48,804 nucleotides of DNA from Dietzia timorensis (GCF_020742175.1 NZ_DYXM01000006.1:1-48804), one strand, 5' to 3'; shown: positions 8,597-17,903, counted from the stretch's first letter. Numbers and translations: made by a program. The notes: generated by a model not told the origin, from the sequence alone.

Positions 8597-9157
8597 ATGG
8601 CGTTGGAACACGCGATCCTCGTGTCGCTCGCGGAGCGCGCCGGCACCGGCTACGAGCTGGGCCGGCAGTTCAGCACGTCGATAGGGCACTTCTGGTCCGC
8701 GACGCACCAGCAGATCTATCGCACCCTCGGCCGCCTGGCCGAGGACGGCCTAGTCGACTGCGAGTCGGTCGCCCAGGACGGGCGGCCGGACAAGAAGGTG
8801 TATTCGCTCTCTGGCGCAGGGCAAGACTTCCTGCGCGAGTGGGTCGTCACGCCCACACCGATCCAGACCCTGCGAGACGATCTCGGCGTCAAGATCCGCG
8901 CGGCCGAACATGCCGACCTGCCCCGGCTAATCGCCGAGATCGATCGCCATCGCGAGCTCCACCGTTCCCGCCTGGAGTTGTTCCACACCTTCGCCGCGGA
9001 ACAGTTCCCTCCGGACTCCGCGCGCACCGGAAGAAAGCTCCACCAGTATCTCGTCCTCCGCGGCGGGATCGGCGTGGAGACGTTTTTCGTCGACTGGTGC
9101 ACCGAGGTCATCGACGCGCTCGAAGGCGAACTCCGTGACTCGGCGCCCGCCAAGTAA
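8597..9157 (+). CDS. PadR-family transcriptional regulator
   Basis: 186-aa protein with an N-terminal winged helix (MALEHAILVSLAERAGTGYE, recognition helix near THQQIYRTLGRL, wing KKVYSLSGAG) and a long helical C-terminal dimerisation domain (residues 95-180), the VirR-like PadR architecture. PadR repressors respond to phenolic acids, drugs or other small molecules. ATG 8597 is preferred. ATG 8567 is possible but lies in the putative operator. It is divergent from the monooxygenase operon and 56 bp upstream of a dienoyl-CoA-reductase-like gene, so it plausibly controls both. Confidence 0.9.
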   Translation: MALEHAILVSLAERAGTGYELGRQFSTSIGHFWSATHQQIYRTLGRLAEDGLVDCESVAQDGRPDKKVYSLSGAGQDFLREWVVTPTPIQTLRDDLGVKIRAAEHADLPRLIAEIDRHRELHRSRLELFHTFAAEQFPPDSARTGRKLHQYLVLRGGIGVETFFVDWCTEVIDALEGELRDSAPAK

Positions 9158-9213
9158 CCTCCGCCCACCGACCGACCACACTCCTTTACGACCCTGCCCC
9201 TAGGAGAAACCCC

Positions 9214-11259
9214 ATGTCGAACGCCCACTTTCCCCATCTTTTCGAGCCGCTGCGCATCAACTCGATGACCCTGCCGAACCGCTCGGTCATGGGGTCCATG
9301 CACACCGGATACGAAGATCATGTGTGGAACGCCGACAAGCTCGGCGATTTCTACGCCGAACGCGCGCGTGGGGGAATCGGACTCATCGTCACCGGCGGCG
9401 TGGCACCGAGCAGAACAGGACAGTTGCTGCCCTTCGGGGCCAAGATGACCGGGAAGCTCGACGTCATCCACCACCGACGCGTGACGAAGAAGGTGCACGA
9501 GGCCGGAGGGCTGGTGTGCATGCAGATCCTGCACGCGGGCCGCTACGGGGTGACCCCGCTCAAGGTGGCCCCCGGGACCGAGCCTTCGCCGATCCACCCG
9601 TTCAAGCATCTGCGCATGTCCGATCGGATGATCCGCCATGTCATCTCCTCGTACGGGAAGGCCGCCGAACTCGCGCAGCAGGCGGGGTACGACGCGATCG
9701 AGATCATGGGCGGCGAAGGCTATCTCATCAACCAGTTTCTCTGCCCGCACACCAACGATCGCACCGACAAGTGGGGCGGGTCGACGGAGAACAGGCAGCG
9801 GTTCCTTCTCGAGGTCATCGACGCGATCCGCGCGCGCGTGAGCTCCGATTTTCCGGTGATCCTGCGCCAGTCGATCGCCGACTTCGTTGCGGGCGGACAG
9901 ACGTGGGATGAGATCACGCAGCTCGCCCGCGAAGCCGAGGCACGTGGCGTCGACGCGATCAATACCGACATCGGTTGGCACGAGGCCAAGGTGCCGACGA
10001 TCGTCACGTCCGTTCCGCGCGCGGCGTTCGTCAAGTTCACCGAGCGCCTGCGCGGGGAGGTTTCGATTCCGCTCATCGCCTCCAACCGCATCAACACCCC
10101 CGAGGTCGCCGAGGAGATTCTCGAGCGCAGCGAGGTCGACGCGGTCTCGATGGCGCGGCCGCTGCTCGCCGATCCACATTTCATGGCCAAGGCCGCCGAG
10201 GGGCGAGCGGACGAGATCAACACGTGCATCGGCTGCAATCAGGCGTGCCTCGACCACGCCTTCGTCGGTAAAAAGGTCTCGTGCCTGGTCAATCCGCGCG
10301 CGGGTCGCGAGACCAGCCTCGTACTGTCCCCCACAAGGCATGCGAAGAAGGTCGCCGTCGTCGGCGCGGGCCCGGCCGGGCTGTCGGCCGCGGTGTCTGC
10401 CGCGGAGAAGGGGCACCGTGTCTCGCTGTTCGAGGCGGACTCCTCGATCGGCGGCCAGTTCTCCATCGCCGCGCGCATTCCGGGCAAGGAGGAATTCTCC
10501 GAAACCATCCGCTACTTCACCACCCAGCTCGACCGGCTCGGCGTGGACGTGCGGCTTGGCACCAGAGTGACGGCGGACGAGCTCATCTCGCAGGGCTACG
10601 ACCATGTCGTCGTCGCGACGGGAGTCACCCCGCGCATGCCCGATATCGAGGGAATCGACCATCCGAAAGTCATGAGCTACGCCGACTGCGTACTCGGCGA
10701 CCGCGAGATCGGGGACACCGTCGCCGTCGTCGGTGCGGGCGGTATCGGCTTCGATATCGCCGAGTTCCTCACCACCGACAACTCCCCAACGCTCCATCTC
10801 AAGGAGTGGGAGCAGGAGTGGGGCGTGGACGACGATCCGGAGGTTCCCGGTTTCGTCACCAAGCCGCGCCCGGCACCGGCGGCGAGGCAGGTGTACATGG
10901 TCCAGCGCAAAACCTCGCGCATGGGCAAGGGACTCGGCAAGACGACCGGTTGGGTGCACCGCGCGAGCGTGAAGATGAAGGGCGTCGAACAGATCCTCGG
11001 AGCCACCTACGACAAGATCGACGACGCCGGGCTGCACCTGTCCTTCCGAGACTCGGATGGCAAGGTCACCGATACCCGCGTCCTCGATGTCGACACGGTC
11101 GTCATCTGCGCCGGGCAGGAATCGGTCCGTGAGCTCGTCGATCCCCTGACCCGTGCAGGGGTGGCGACCTCGATTATCGGCGGTGCAGACGTCGCCGCCG
11201 AGCTCGACGCCAAGCGTGCGATCAAGCAGGGCACGGAGCTGGCCGCGTCTCTCGACTGA
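9214..11259 (+). CDS. FadH-like NADH:flavin oxidoreductase (OYE + FAD domains)
   Basis: 681-aa protein with the 2,4-dienoyl-CoA reductase layout: an FMN-binding old-yellow-enzyme barrel (about 1-335), a 4Fe-4S site with spacing C-x2-C-x3-C-x11-C (C338, C341, C345, C357), then FAD and NAD(P)H domains with VAVVGAGPAGL (near 380) and VAVVGAGGIG (near 503). Relatives reduce dienoyl-CoAs, but also trimethylamine, flavonoid and other enone substrates. AGGAGAAA precedes the ATG. It follows PadR and precedes a GH3 glucosidase on the same strand with 38 bp between. No other beta-oxidation genes are near, so a non-fatty-acid substrate is plausible but unproven. Confidence 0.9.
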   Translation: MSNAHFPHLFEPLRINSMTLPNRSVMGSMHTGYEDHVWNADKLGDFYAERARGGIGLIVTGGVAPSRTGQLLPFGAKMTGKLDVIHHRRVTKKVHEAGGLVCMQILHAGRYGVTPLKVAPGTEPSPIHPFKHLRMSDRMIRHVISSYGKAAELAQQAGYDAIEIMGGEGYLINQFLCPHTNDRTDKWGGSTENRQRFLLEVIDAIRARVSSDFPVILRQSIADFVAGGQTWDEITQLAREAEARGVDAINTDIGWHEAKVPTIVTSVPRAAFVKFTERLRGEVSIPLIASNRINTPEVAEEILERSEVDAVSMARPLLADPHFMAKAAEGRADEINTCIGCNQACLDHAFVGKKVSCLVNPRAGRETSLVLSPTRHAKKVAVVGAGPAGLSAAVSAAEKGHRVSLFEADSSIGGQFSIAARIPGKEEFSETIRYFTTQLDRLGVDVRLGTRVTADELISQGYDHVVVATGVTPRMPDIEGIDHPKVMSYADCVLGDREIGDTVAVVGAGGIGFDIAEFLTTDNSPTLHLKEWEQEWGVDDDPEVPGFVTKPRPAPAARQVYMVQRKTSRMGKGLGKTTGWVHRASVKMKGVEQILGATYDKIDDAGLHLSFRDSDGKVTDTRVLDVDTVVICAGQESVRELVDPLTRAGVATSIIGGADVAAELDAKRAIKQGTELAASLD

Positions 11260-11297
11260 CGGGCGCGGACGCCGTTAAAAGATGGTAGACGTGGGCC

Positions 11298-13649
11298 ATG
11301 AGCACTGAGGGTCGACGCACGCTCGACTCCCGCGTCCGCGCGGTGGCCGGCGAAAATTTCTGGAACACCATGCCCCTCGGCCCGGACGGGGTGCGGGTCG
11401 TCATGACCGACGGACCGCACGGGGTGCGAAGGCAGGTCGGCGGCGGAGACGCTCTCGACCTGGAGGACGCCTATCCGGCCACGTGTTTCCCCACGGCCTC
11501 CGCGCTCTCGTCGACGTGGGACCGGGATCTTCTCGGCCGCGTCGGCGAGGCGCTCGGCGTTGAGGCGGCGGCTCTCGGCGTTCATGTCCTCCTCGGCCCG
11601 GGAATGAACATCAAACGCCATCCGCTGTGCGGACGAAACTTCGAATATTTCTCCGAGGACCCGCTGCTCTCAGGCACTCTCGCCGCGTCTCTCGTCCGCG
11701 GCATCCAGTCGACGGGGACCGGCGCGACTCTCAAGCATTTCGCCGTCAACAACCAGGAATCATTCCGCTACTCGGTCGACGCCGTCCTCGACGAGCGCAC
11801 GCTCAGAGAGCTCTACCTCCGCGGATTCGAGATCGCCGTGCGCGAGAGTGAGCCGTGGATGGTGATGTGCAGTTACAACTCGGTTAACGGCACCACAGCC
11901 TCGTGTAACCGCACGCTGCTCACCTCGATCCTGCGCGAGGAGTGGGGCTTCGACGGCGTGGTTGTGAGCGACTGGGCAGCCACGGGTCCCCGAGCGGAGG
12001 CGCTCAAGGCCGGGCTCGACCTCGAAATGCCCGGCTCCGAGCTCAATACCGGCGAGCTCCTTCGCGATACCGAGCGCGATGCCGTCACCGCGTTCGCTCT
12101 CGACCGCGCCGTCACGCGCCTCGATACCCTGGCCGAGAAGGTCTCTACGCATGTCGAGAACACCGGTATCGACGCGAACACCATCGCCAAACACGACGCG
12201 CTCGCCGCCGAGGCCGCGGCCGCCGGCGCCGTGCTCTTGACCAACGATGGCACCCTCCCCATCGACACGTCCGGTTCCCTCGGCGTCATCGGCGAATTCG
12301 CGGAATCGCCGCGTTATCAGGGCGCGGGCAGCTCACGTATCAACTCTGCGCGCCTGACCTCGCTTCGGGATGCGCTCGGCGAACGCGACATCGCCCACCT
12401 CTTCGCTCCCGGGTATGACGCCGCACGTCCCGATGCCCGGGACGAGCGCAAGCTCGCCGAGGCAGTTGCCGTGGCACGCGGCTGCGAAACGGTCGTCCTC
12501 GTCGCCGGGCTCCCTGCGGCCGCGGAAAGCGAAGGAGTCGACCGCACCTCCTTCGCGCTACCGCAACAGCAACTCGACCTCATCGAGGCCGTCACCTCGG
12601 TCAATCCCCGCACAATCGTATTTCTGTGCAACGGGTCCCCAGTCGACATGGGGTGGGCGTCCACGACGCCGCCGGCCGCGATTGTCGAGGCGTACCTCGG
12701 CGGGCAGGCCGGCGGATACGCGATCGCGAACATCCTCTTCGGTGACGCCGAGCCGTCGGGGCGGCTCGCCGAATCCGTTCCGGAACGACTGTCAGACCTT
12801 CTCGCCGATCCGTGGTTCCCGGGTTCGATCCGCCAGGTTCAGCACCGCGAGGGAGTGTCGGTAGGCTACCGTCACCATGCCACCGCAGGCCCGGCCGCGC
12901 GGTTCCCGTTCGGCTACGGCCTCGGCTATGGGTCCACCGAGTGGTCCGATTTCTCCCTGTCCGCCACGACCGTCACTCCCGCCGACGTGCGGTGGGGCAC
13001 CACCACCCCGACGGTGTACGCGAAGGTTCGAAACACCGGTGGCCGCCCGCGCCGCGAGTGCATCCAGGTCTATCTCGCCGACGCGCGGGAGGTCGCCTCT
13101 CCCGCGCGGGTGCTCGCCGGCTTCACCTCGGTCGACACCGCTCCCGGCGAGGAAGTCTCGGTCGAGGTGGAGGTCAGCGCCGATGCGTTCCACGTCTATA
13201 GTCCGCGGCAAGAGCGGTGGGTGTGTCCGCCGGGCGAGGTTATCGTGCAGGTCGGCCGCAATAGTGCCGACATCGTGTGGGAATCCCGCGTCGACGTCGC
13301 CGGTTCCGATTCCCCGGAGGGCGTGACAGACGAGCGGGTCCTCGGCGCAGCGGACGACGCCGGTTTCGCGGCGCTACTGGGTCGGTCCATCCCCAGCCCG
13401 CGCCCGGCCCGTCCGTTCACCCGGGACAGCACGATCGCAGAGATTCAGATGTCCAAACTCGCCGGGCTTGTGCTTCCGCGTCTCCTCCGCGCGGTCGCCT
13501 CCCGGGCGGGCGAGAAGGGCGAATCCAACCAACTCCTCGAGTCCGCGATGCGTGAGTTCCCCTTGCGTTCGCTCGCCTCAGCCAGTGGCGGGAAGGTGAG
13601 CTGGAAGATCGTCGATGCGGCGCTGGTGGTGCTCAACCGGCTCCCCTGA
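11298..13649 (+). CDS. Glycoside hydrolase family 3 beta-glucosidase
   Basis: 783-aa GH3 enzyme that removes terminal beta-linked sugars with retention. Seen: MTDGPHGVRRQ near the N-terminus, KHFAVNNQE, the nucleophile region FDGVVVSDWAATG with Asp225, the second alpha/beta domain (about 310-510), and a C-terminal fibronectin-III-like domain (TVYAKVRNTGGRPRRE and following). There is no signal peptide or lipobox, so it is probably cytoplasmic and acts on imported glycosides. The extra C-terminal 80 residues after the FnIII domain resemble a helical tail seen in some actinobacterial members. It is downstream of the FadH-like reductase. No sugar transporter is adjacent. Confidence 0.92.
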   Translation: MSTEGRRTLDSRVRAVAGENFWNTMPLGPDGVRVVMTDGPHGVRRQVGGGDALDLEDAYPATCFPTASALSSTWDRDLLGRVGEALGVEAAALGVHVLLGPGMNIKRHPLCGRNFEYFSEDPLLSGTLAASLVRGIQSTGTGATLKHFAVNNQESFRYSVDAVLDERTLRELYLRGFEIAVRESEPWMVMCSYNSVNGTTASCNRTLLTSILREEWGFDGVVVSDWAATGPRAEALKAGLDLEMPGSELNTGELLRDTERDAVTAFALDRAVTRLDTLAEKVSTHVENTGIDANTIAKHDALAAEAAAAGAVLLTNDGTLPIDTSGSLGVIGEFAESPRYQGAGSSRINSARLTSLRDALGERDIAHLFAPGYDAARPDARDERKLAEAVAVARGCETVVLVAGLPAAAESEGVDRTSFALPQQQLDLIEAVTSVNPRTIVFLCNGSPVDMGWASTTPPAAIVEAYLGGQAGGYAIANILFGDAEPSGRLAESVPERLSDLLADPWFPGSIRQVQHREGVSVGYRHHATAGPAARFPFGYGLGYGSTEWSDFSLSATTVTPADVRWGTTTPTVYAKVRNTGGRPRRECIQVYLADAREVASPARVLAGFTSVDTAPGEEVSVEVEVSADAFHVYSPRQERWVCPPGEVIVQVGRNSADIVWESRVDVAGSDSPEGVTDERVLGAADDAGFAALLGRSIPSPRPARPFTRDSTIAEIQMSKLAGLVLPRLLRAVASRAGEKGESNQLLESAMREFPLRSLASASGGKVSWKIVDAALVVLNRLP

Positions 13650-13675
13650 GGCCGGGAGGCGAAGCGGCGACGTTC

Positions 13676-14086
13676 CTAAAGGGCGCCCTGCAGCCAGTCG
13701 CGCAGCACCTTGGCGTGGGTGTGTTCGGTGTCCTTCCCCGCGATGAGGAGGACGACATCGCCTTCGGTCAGCGATGAGCGCAGCTCCGACAACGCCTCGT
13801 CGAGATCGCCTGCTGTGAAGGAGTCGTCGAGTTCCTTCCGATACGCCTTCGAGAAGTTTGGCCAATCGAGATCCCCGTCGTGGAATCGCTTGCGCAGTTC
13901 GTTCGACGGCGTGAGTTCCTTCGGCCAGCCGTCGAGTTCGATCGAGTCCTTGGCCACGCCGCGCGGCCACAGCCGGTCGACGAGAAAACACTCGGCGCCC
14001 TCCGGCACGCCTTCGCCCTTACGGGCGTCGTAGACACGGTCGATAAGGATGTCGCCACGTTTCGAAGACTTCTTTGTTGTGGACAT
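13676..14086 (-). CDS. DUF488 family protein
   Basis: 136-aa member of the DUF488/YeaO family, small conserved proteins without an established biochemical role. Seen: IDRVYDARKGEG, the strongly conserved FLVDRLWPRGVAK, and WPNFSKAYRKEL, with a C-terminal VVLLIAGKDTEHTHAKVLRDWL. TACACT (14093-14098 complement) lies 6 nt upstream of the ATG, suggesting its own leaderless promoter, although it follows the LysR gene by 42 bp on the same strand. It converges on the GH3 gene. Confidence 0.88.
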   Translation of the reverse strand: MSTTKKSSKRGDILIDRVYDARKGEGVPEGAECFLVDRLWPRGVAKDSIELDGWPKELTPSNELRKRFHDGDLDWPNFSKAYRKELDDSFTAGDLDEALSELRSSLTEGDVVLLIAGKDTEHTHAKVLRDWLQGAL

Positions 14087-14128
14087 ACCCCGAGTGTAGG
14101 CCCAGAAAGCGAAGTGTCGACACCGATT

Positions 14129-15043
14129 TCAGAGGTGGGCGATCTCCGAGTCGGCGAGAAGGCCCGGCGCCTCCGACGTCACATGTGCCCAGAACTCCTC
14201 CACAGGGGGATTCGGGGCCGCACGGGCGTTGCGTACGACGCCGATTTCTCGGCGGATTCTGGTTTGTAGCGGCACAACCACCGTGTTTTCGGGCTGCATC
14301 GACGGATAGCCGAGCGGGACAACGGCCAGCGCGAGCCCGGCGGAGACCAGTCCACCGGCGGTGGGGATCTCGCCGGCTTCGAACACGATGCGCGGGGTGA
14401 AGCCGGCCTCGGCGCACAATTCGTCGAAGACCTGGCGCGTGCCGTACCCGGGCAACAGGGTCGCAAAAGGCTCGCCGGCAACCTCGGCGAGACGGACGCG
14501 CCGGCGGGAGGCGAGGCGATGTTCGCGGGGCACGGCGAGCCCCTGTCGTTCATCGGCGACGAGAACGAACTCGAGGTCTGGGTCCGTCGGCCTCGGCGTC
14601 GCGAGAGCGATATCGCTGAGCCCGGCCGCGACGCGCTCGGACAGCTCGACCCCCGGGCCCTGGTGCAGCACGAACTCGACGCCGGGCCGGCGGCCGAGAT
14701 GACCGCGCACGAGCCGAGGCATGAGCCAGGTGCTCAACGAATGGAGAAAGTCGAAGCGGATGGTGCCGCGGTCCGGGTCGCTTATCCGTCGCACGGCCTC
14801 AACCCCTGCGACCACCTCGGCATCCGCGCGGCCCAAATGCTCGCGCAGCACCTCCCCGCGGCTGTTGAGGCTCAGCCCGCCGGCGGCCCTGTCGAAAAGT
14901 TGCGTGCCCACATCGTGCTCGAGGCGTTGGAGCCGCCGCGACAGCGTCGACTGTGGGATGCCCAGGAAATCCGCCGTCGCGCTCATCGAGCCGATCGTGC
15001 AGAGTGTGAGAAACCACTCGGGACTCCAGCCTCGTATCAACAT
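14129..15043 (-). CDS. LysR-family transcriptional regulator
   Basis: 304-aa regulator with an N-terminal winged helix-turn-helix (GSMSATADFLGIPQSTLSRR, residues 18-37), a linker helix, and a two-lobed effector-binding domain (about 92-300). It diverges from an MFS exporter gene across 95 bp holding a T-N11-A type palindrome, the classic LysR-regulates-its-divergent-neighbour layout. GAGGG precedes the ATG. The effector is unknown. The MFS partner suggests efflux of a toxic metabolite, drug or sugar. Confidence 0.93.
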   Translation of the reverse strand: MLIRGWSPEWFLTLCTIGSMSATADFLGIPQSTLSRRLQRLEHDVGTQLFDRAAGGLSLNSRGEVLREHLGRADAEVVAGVEAVRRISDPDRGTIRFDFLHSLSTWLMPRLVRGHLGRRPGVEFVLHQGPGVELSERVAAGLSDIALATPRPTDPDLEFVLVADERQGLAVPREHRLASRRRVRLAEVAGEPFATLLPGYGTRQVFDELCAEAGFTPRIVFEAGEIPTAGGLVSAGLALAVVPLGYPSMQPENTVVVPLQTRIRREIGVVRNARAAPNPPVEEFWAHVTSEAPGLLADSEIAHL

Positions 15044-15087
15044 GTTGCCCTCACCGCCCTGTGCTCATGCATCTAGTACAAGTCATT

Positions 15088-15108
15088 GTCCATTTATATG
15101 CATTGGAC
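15088..15108. promoter_or_regulatory. LysR-type box between lysR and MFS genes
   Basis: GTCCA (15088-15092) and TGGAC (15104-15108) form an inverted repeat with exactly 11 bp between the arms. This matches the spacing of LysR recognition sites (T-N11-A) and sits midway in the divergent intergenic region. Confidence 0.5.
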
Positions 15109-15138
15109 GCATGTCAAGTAAACACCCACAGTAGAGGC

Positions 15139-16362
15139 ATGCCTGCGAGTTCCGAGACCACAGTTACCTCCGAGACACTGCCTGACGCCGGACTGCACCC
15201 CGGCGCGCCGGAGTACTCGAAGGCGATAATCGCGCTGATCGCCGCCGGCCTCGCCTCGTTCAACGCGATGTACGCGACACAGGCGCTGCTGCCGGCTCTG
15301 ACCGAACAGCTCCACGTCTCCCCCGCCTCGGCATCGCTCACCGTCTCGGCGGTCACCGGAATGCTTGCCGCTGCGATCATCCCCGCGTCGATCCTCTCCG
15401 AGCGGTTCGGGCGCGGCCGGGTAATGATTATCTCCGCCGTCGTCGCGACTTTGATCGGCGTGGCACTCTCGGCATCTCCGACGATCGAAGTTCTCGTCGC
15501 CGGCCGGGCGATCCAGGGAGTCTTCGTCGCCGGCGTTCCTGCAGTCGCAATGGCGTGGCTCGCCGAGGAGATGTCCGCCGAGTCCCTTCCCGCGGCGATG
15601 GGGAAATACGTCGCCGGCACGACGATTGGCGGGCTTCTCGGCAGGCTCGTCCCCGCCGGAATGCTCGAGCTCGGCAGCTGGCGCTGGGCCCTGCTCGCCA
15701 CGGCGCTGCTCGCACTGGTATTCGCGATCATTTTCGCCGTACTTTTGCCCCATCAGCGCAATTTCGAACCCAAGACCATCACGCTTCGCAGTGAGCTCGC
15801 CGCTCTGGCCGCACATTGGCGCGACCGGCAGATTGCCGGGCTCTACATACTCGCGTTTCTCCTCATGGGCGTGTTTGTCTCCCTCTACAACTATCTAGGC
15901 TTCCGTTTGCGTTCGGACTTCGGCTTCTCCGAGGCCGCCGTTGGCCTGGTGTTCCTCATCTACCTCGTCGGCACCTGGACCTCGGCGCGCGCGGGCACCT
16001 TCGCCTCGCGAGTCGGCCGCACCGCCGTAGTCGGCGTTGGAATCACCGCGGCGGCGGCAGGGCTGCTCCTCACCTTGTCGTCGCACCTGCTGCTCGTACT
16101 ACTGGGAATGGCGGTGATGACCGGCGGCTTCTTCGCCGCACACTCAACCGCCTCCGGCTGGGTCGGGGCACTGGCCAAATCCAATCGCGCCGAGGCTTCG
16201 TCTACGTACCTATTTTGCTATTACCTCGGCTCGTCCGCGCTCGGATACCTATCGGGCCTGGTGTTCCACCACACGAGTTGGGGCGGGCTGATCCTCGCGC
16301 TTCTGGCGCTGCTCGCCCTCGCCGGCGTCACACTGTTCGGTCTCGTTCGCGGCAGGCGCTGA
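15139..16362 (+). CDS. MFS transporter, YnfM-like
   Basis: 407-aa major facilitator with about twelve hydrophobic segments. Early sequence FNAMYATQALLPALTEQLHVSPASASLTVS is typical of the YnfM/arabinose-efflux-like branch, followed by the loop 2-3 signature (LSERFGRGRVMI). The frame extends to 15061, but that part overlaps the LysR box. ATG 15139 (MPASSETT) gives a normal cytoplasmic N-terminus. It is divergent from the LysR gene that probably controls it. Substrate cannot be assigned. Drug or metabolite export is the usual role. Confidence 0.9.
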   Translation: MPASSETTVTSETLPDAGLHPGAPEYSKAIIALIAAGLASFNAMYATQALLPALTEQLHVSPASASLTVSAVTGMLAAAIIPASILSERFGRGRVMIISAVVATLIGVALSASPTIEVLVAGRAIQGVFVAGVPAVAMAWLAEEMSAESLPAAMGKYVAGTTIGGLLGRLVPAGMLELGSWRWALLATALLALVFAIIFAVLLPHQRNFEPKTITLRSELAALAAHWRDRQIAGLYILAFLLMGVFVSLYNYLGFRLRSDFGFSEAAVGLVFLIYLVGTWTSARAGTFASRVGRTAVVGVGITAAAAGLLLTLSSHLLLVLLGMAVMTGGFFAAHSTASGWVGALAKSNRAEASSTYLFCYYLGSSALGYLSGLVFHHTSWGGLILALLALLALAGVTLFGLVRGRR

Positions 16363-16390
16363 CCACCCCACTCTTCGTCTCATAGTTCCG

Positions 16391-16431
16391 GCACCCCCAA
16401 TCCCGGTCGACCAACCGAGATCCGGGGGTGC
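16391..16431 (+). terminator. Hairpin after MFS gene
   Basis: GCACCCCC (16391-16398) pairs with GGGGGTGC (16424-16431) around a 25-nt loop. There is no T-run. It separates the MFS gene from the zinc-regulated gene. Confidence 0.5.
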
Positions 16432-16445
16432 TAGCCTTCACCCTT

Positions 16446-16470
16446 ACTGATAATCGTTTTCATTATCAGT
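16446..16470 (+). promoter_or_regulatory. Zur/Fur-like operator
   Basis: Perfect 9-bp inverted repeat ACTGATAAT-N7-ATTATCAGT. The core reads GATAATCGTTTTCATTATC, very close to Fur-superfamily boxes. It is the most AT-rich patch around, 50 bp upstream of a zinc-chaperone-like lipoprotein. Zur is the likeliest binder from the gene content. Fur-type iron control cannot be excluded. Confidence 0.7.
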
Positions 16471-16520
16471 TTGGATGCGGGGTGAAAACTTCACCCGCGG
16501 GACGAAGGGATTTACGCACT

Positions 16521-17837
16521 GTGAATAGCCAACTCGCCATAGAACGCCGCAGGCTCGGGACGCTCGTGGGCGTTTCGATGACGGCCGCCGTCTTTGCCGC
16601 CGCCTGTTCGAACGAGTCCGGCGCGATACAGGAGGGAGGCGCGGAATCGCCCGCCGGGGCGGAGGCGACGTCCGACGTCATAGGCGGCAACGATGCGGGA
16701 CCGGGCACCGAAGCTCCCCAGGAGGCCGCCGGCCCGCAGGCCCGACTCGTGGCCACCTATGACGGCGGGCTGATGACTCTCGACGCCGACACGCTCGAGG
16801 TGCTCGACACCACCGAAATGCCCGGCTTCCTGCGGGTGAACCCGGCCGGAGACGGGCGGAATGTCTTCGTGTCCACCCCAGAGGGATTCCGGGTCTACGA
16901 CGCGGGAACGTGGTCCGAGCCGCATGGCGATCACTCGCATTCATACGTCCAGTCCCCCGCGCTCACCGACACCGTGTATTCCGCGGAGGAGCCCGGACAT
17001 GTCGTCGCGCACGAAGGAAAGACCGTGCTCTTTTCCGACGGCGACGGCCGAATGCAGACCGTGACGACCGAGGACATGCGTGACGGCGACTACCCCGAGC
17101 CGGAGACTGCCGTCGCCGACGAGCCCCATCACGGCGTTGCCGTGGCTCTGCCCGGGGGCAGCGTACTGATGACAACCGGCGACGCCGACTCGCGCAACGG
17201 CGCGAAGGTTATCGACGCGAACCACGCCGAGGTCGCGTCGACAGAGGAATGCCCCGGCGTGCACGGAGAAGCTCCCGCAGCCGGAGGAAGGATTGCGCTG
17301 GGATGCGAGGACGGAATCGTCGTGTGGGATGGCGAGCGCTTCACGAAGATCGACGCACCGGACGCGTACGGCAGGATCGGCAACCAGAAGGGCAGCGAGG
17401 ACTCCGCCGTCGTACTCGGCGACTACAAGGTCGACCCTGACGCCGAACTCGAGCGGCCGGAGAGGATCTCGCTCACCAATACCGAGACGGGCACCATGCG
17501 GTTGGTCGATCTCGGCACCTCTTATAGCTTCCGTTCCCTGGAGCGTGGCCCCGGCGGCGAGGCGCTCATTCTCGGTACCGACGGCGCACTTCACGTCATC
17601 GACCCCGACAGCGGCGTGGAGACCGATGCAGTCGAGGTCATCGACGAATGGCGGGAACCGGCCGAGTGGCAGGAGGCGCGCCCGACGGTGTTCACGATGG
17701 GCGAGACGGTGTATGTCAGCGAGCCGGAAAAGAAGTTGCTCCACGAAGTGGACCTCGCATCCGGCGAGGTCACCCAGACCGCTCTGCTTCCTCACGCGCC
17801 CAACGAACTGACCGGTGTGAGCGGCGACATCGACTAG
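16521..17837 (+). CDS. AztD-like zinc metallochaperone lipoprotein
   Basis: 438-aa secreted protein of the AztD family, beta-propeller chaperones that pass zinc to the AztC solute-binding protein of an ABC importer. Seen: a short Arg-rich signal peptide ending in lipobox FAAAC (Cys29), an acidic/Gly/Ala linker, repeated beta-blade segments, and clustered metal ligands: HGDHSHSY, DEPHHGV and CPGVHGEA. GTG 16521 follows GAAGGGA. An upstream ATG at 16428 would put the Zur-like operator inside the gene and is rejected. No aztA, aztB or aztC gene is adjacent, so the partner importer lies elsewhere or the protein acts alone. Zinc-repressed expression is inferred from the operator. Confidence 0.85.
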   Translation: MNSQLAIERRRLGTLVGVSMTAAVFAAACSNESGAIQEGGAESPAGAEATSDVIGGNDAGPGTEAPQEAAGPQARLVATYDGGLMTLDADTLEVLDTTEMPGFLRVNPAGDGRNVFVSTPEGFRVYDAGTWSEPHGDHSHSYVQSPALTDTVYSAEEPGHVVAHEGKTVLFSDGDGRMQTVTTEDMRDGDYPEPETAVADEPHHGVAVALPGGSVLMTTGDADSRNGAKVIDANHAEVASTEECPGVHGEAPAAGGRIALGCEDGIVVWDGERFTKIDAPDAYGRIGNQKGSEDSAVVLGDYKVDPDAELERPERISLTNTETGTMRLVDLGTSYSFRSLERGPGGEALILGTDGALHVIDPDSGVETDAVEVIDEWREPAEWQEARPTVFTMGETVYVSEPEKKLLHEVDLASGEVTQTALLPHAPNELTGVSGDID

Positions 17838-17903
17838 GTCGCCACACGTGCCGCGGCGGGCGTCACCATCACAGCAAGACGCGAAACTGCGGCTCGGTCG
17901 TGC

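Noticed and set aside
8716..11037. 773-aa minus-strand open frame opposite PadR and the FadH-like gene
   Set aside because: Spans two real genes and their gap. No recognisable domain.
16428..16520. Longer N-terminus of the AztD-like protein
   Set aside because: It would translate the Zur/Fur-like operator and bury the signal peptide. GTG 16521 has a ribosome site and gives a proper lipobox.
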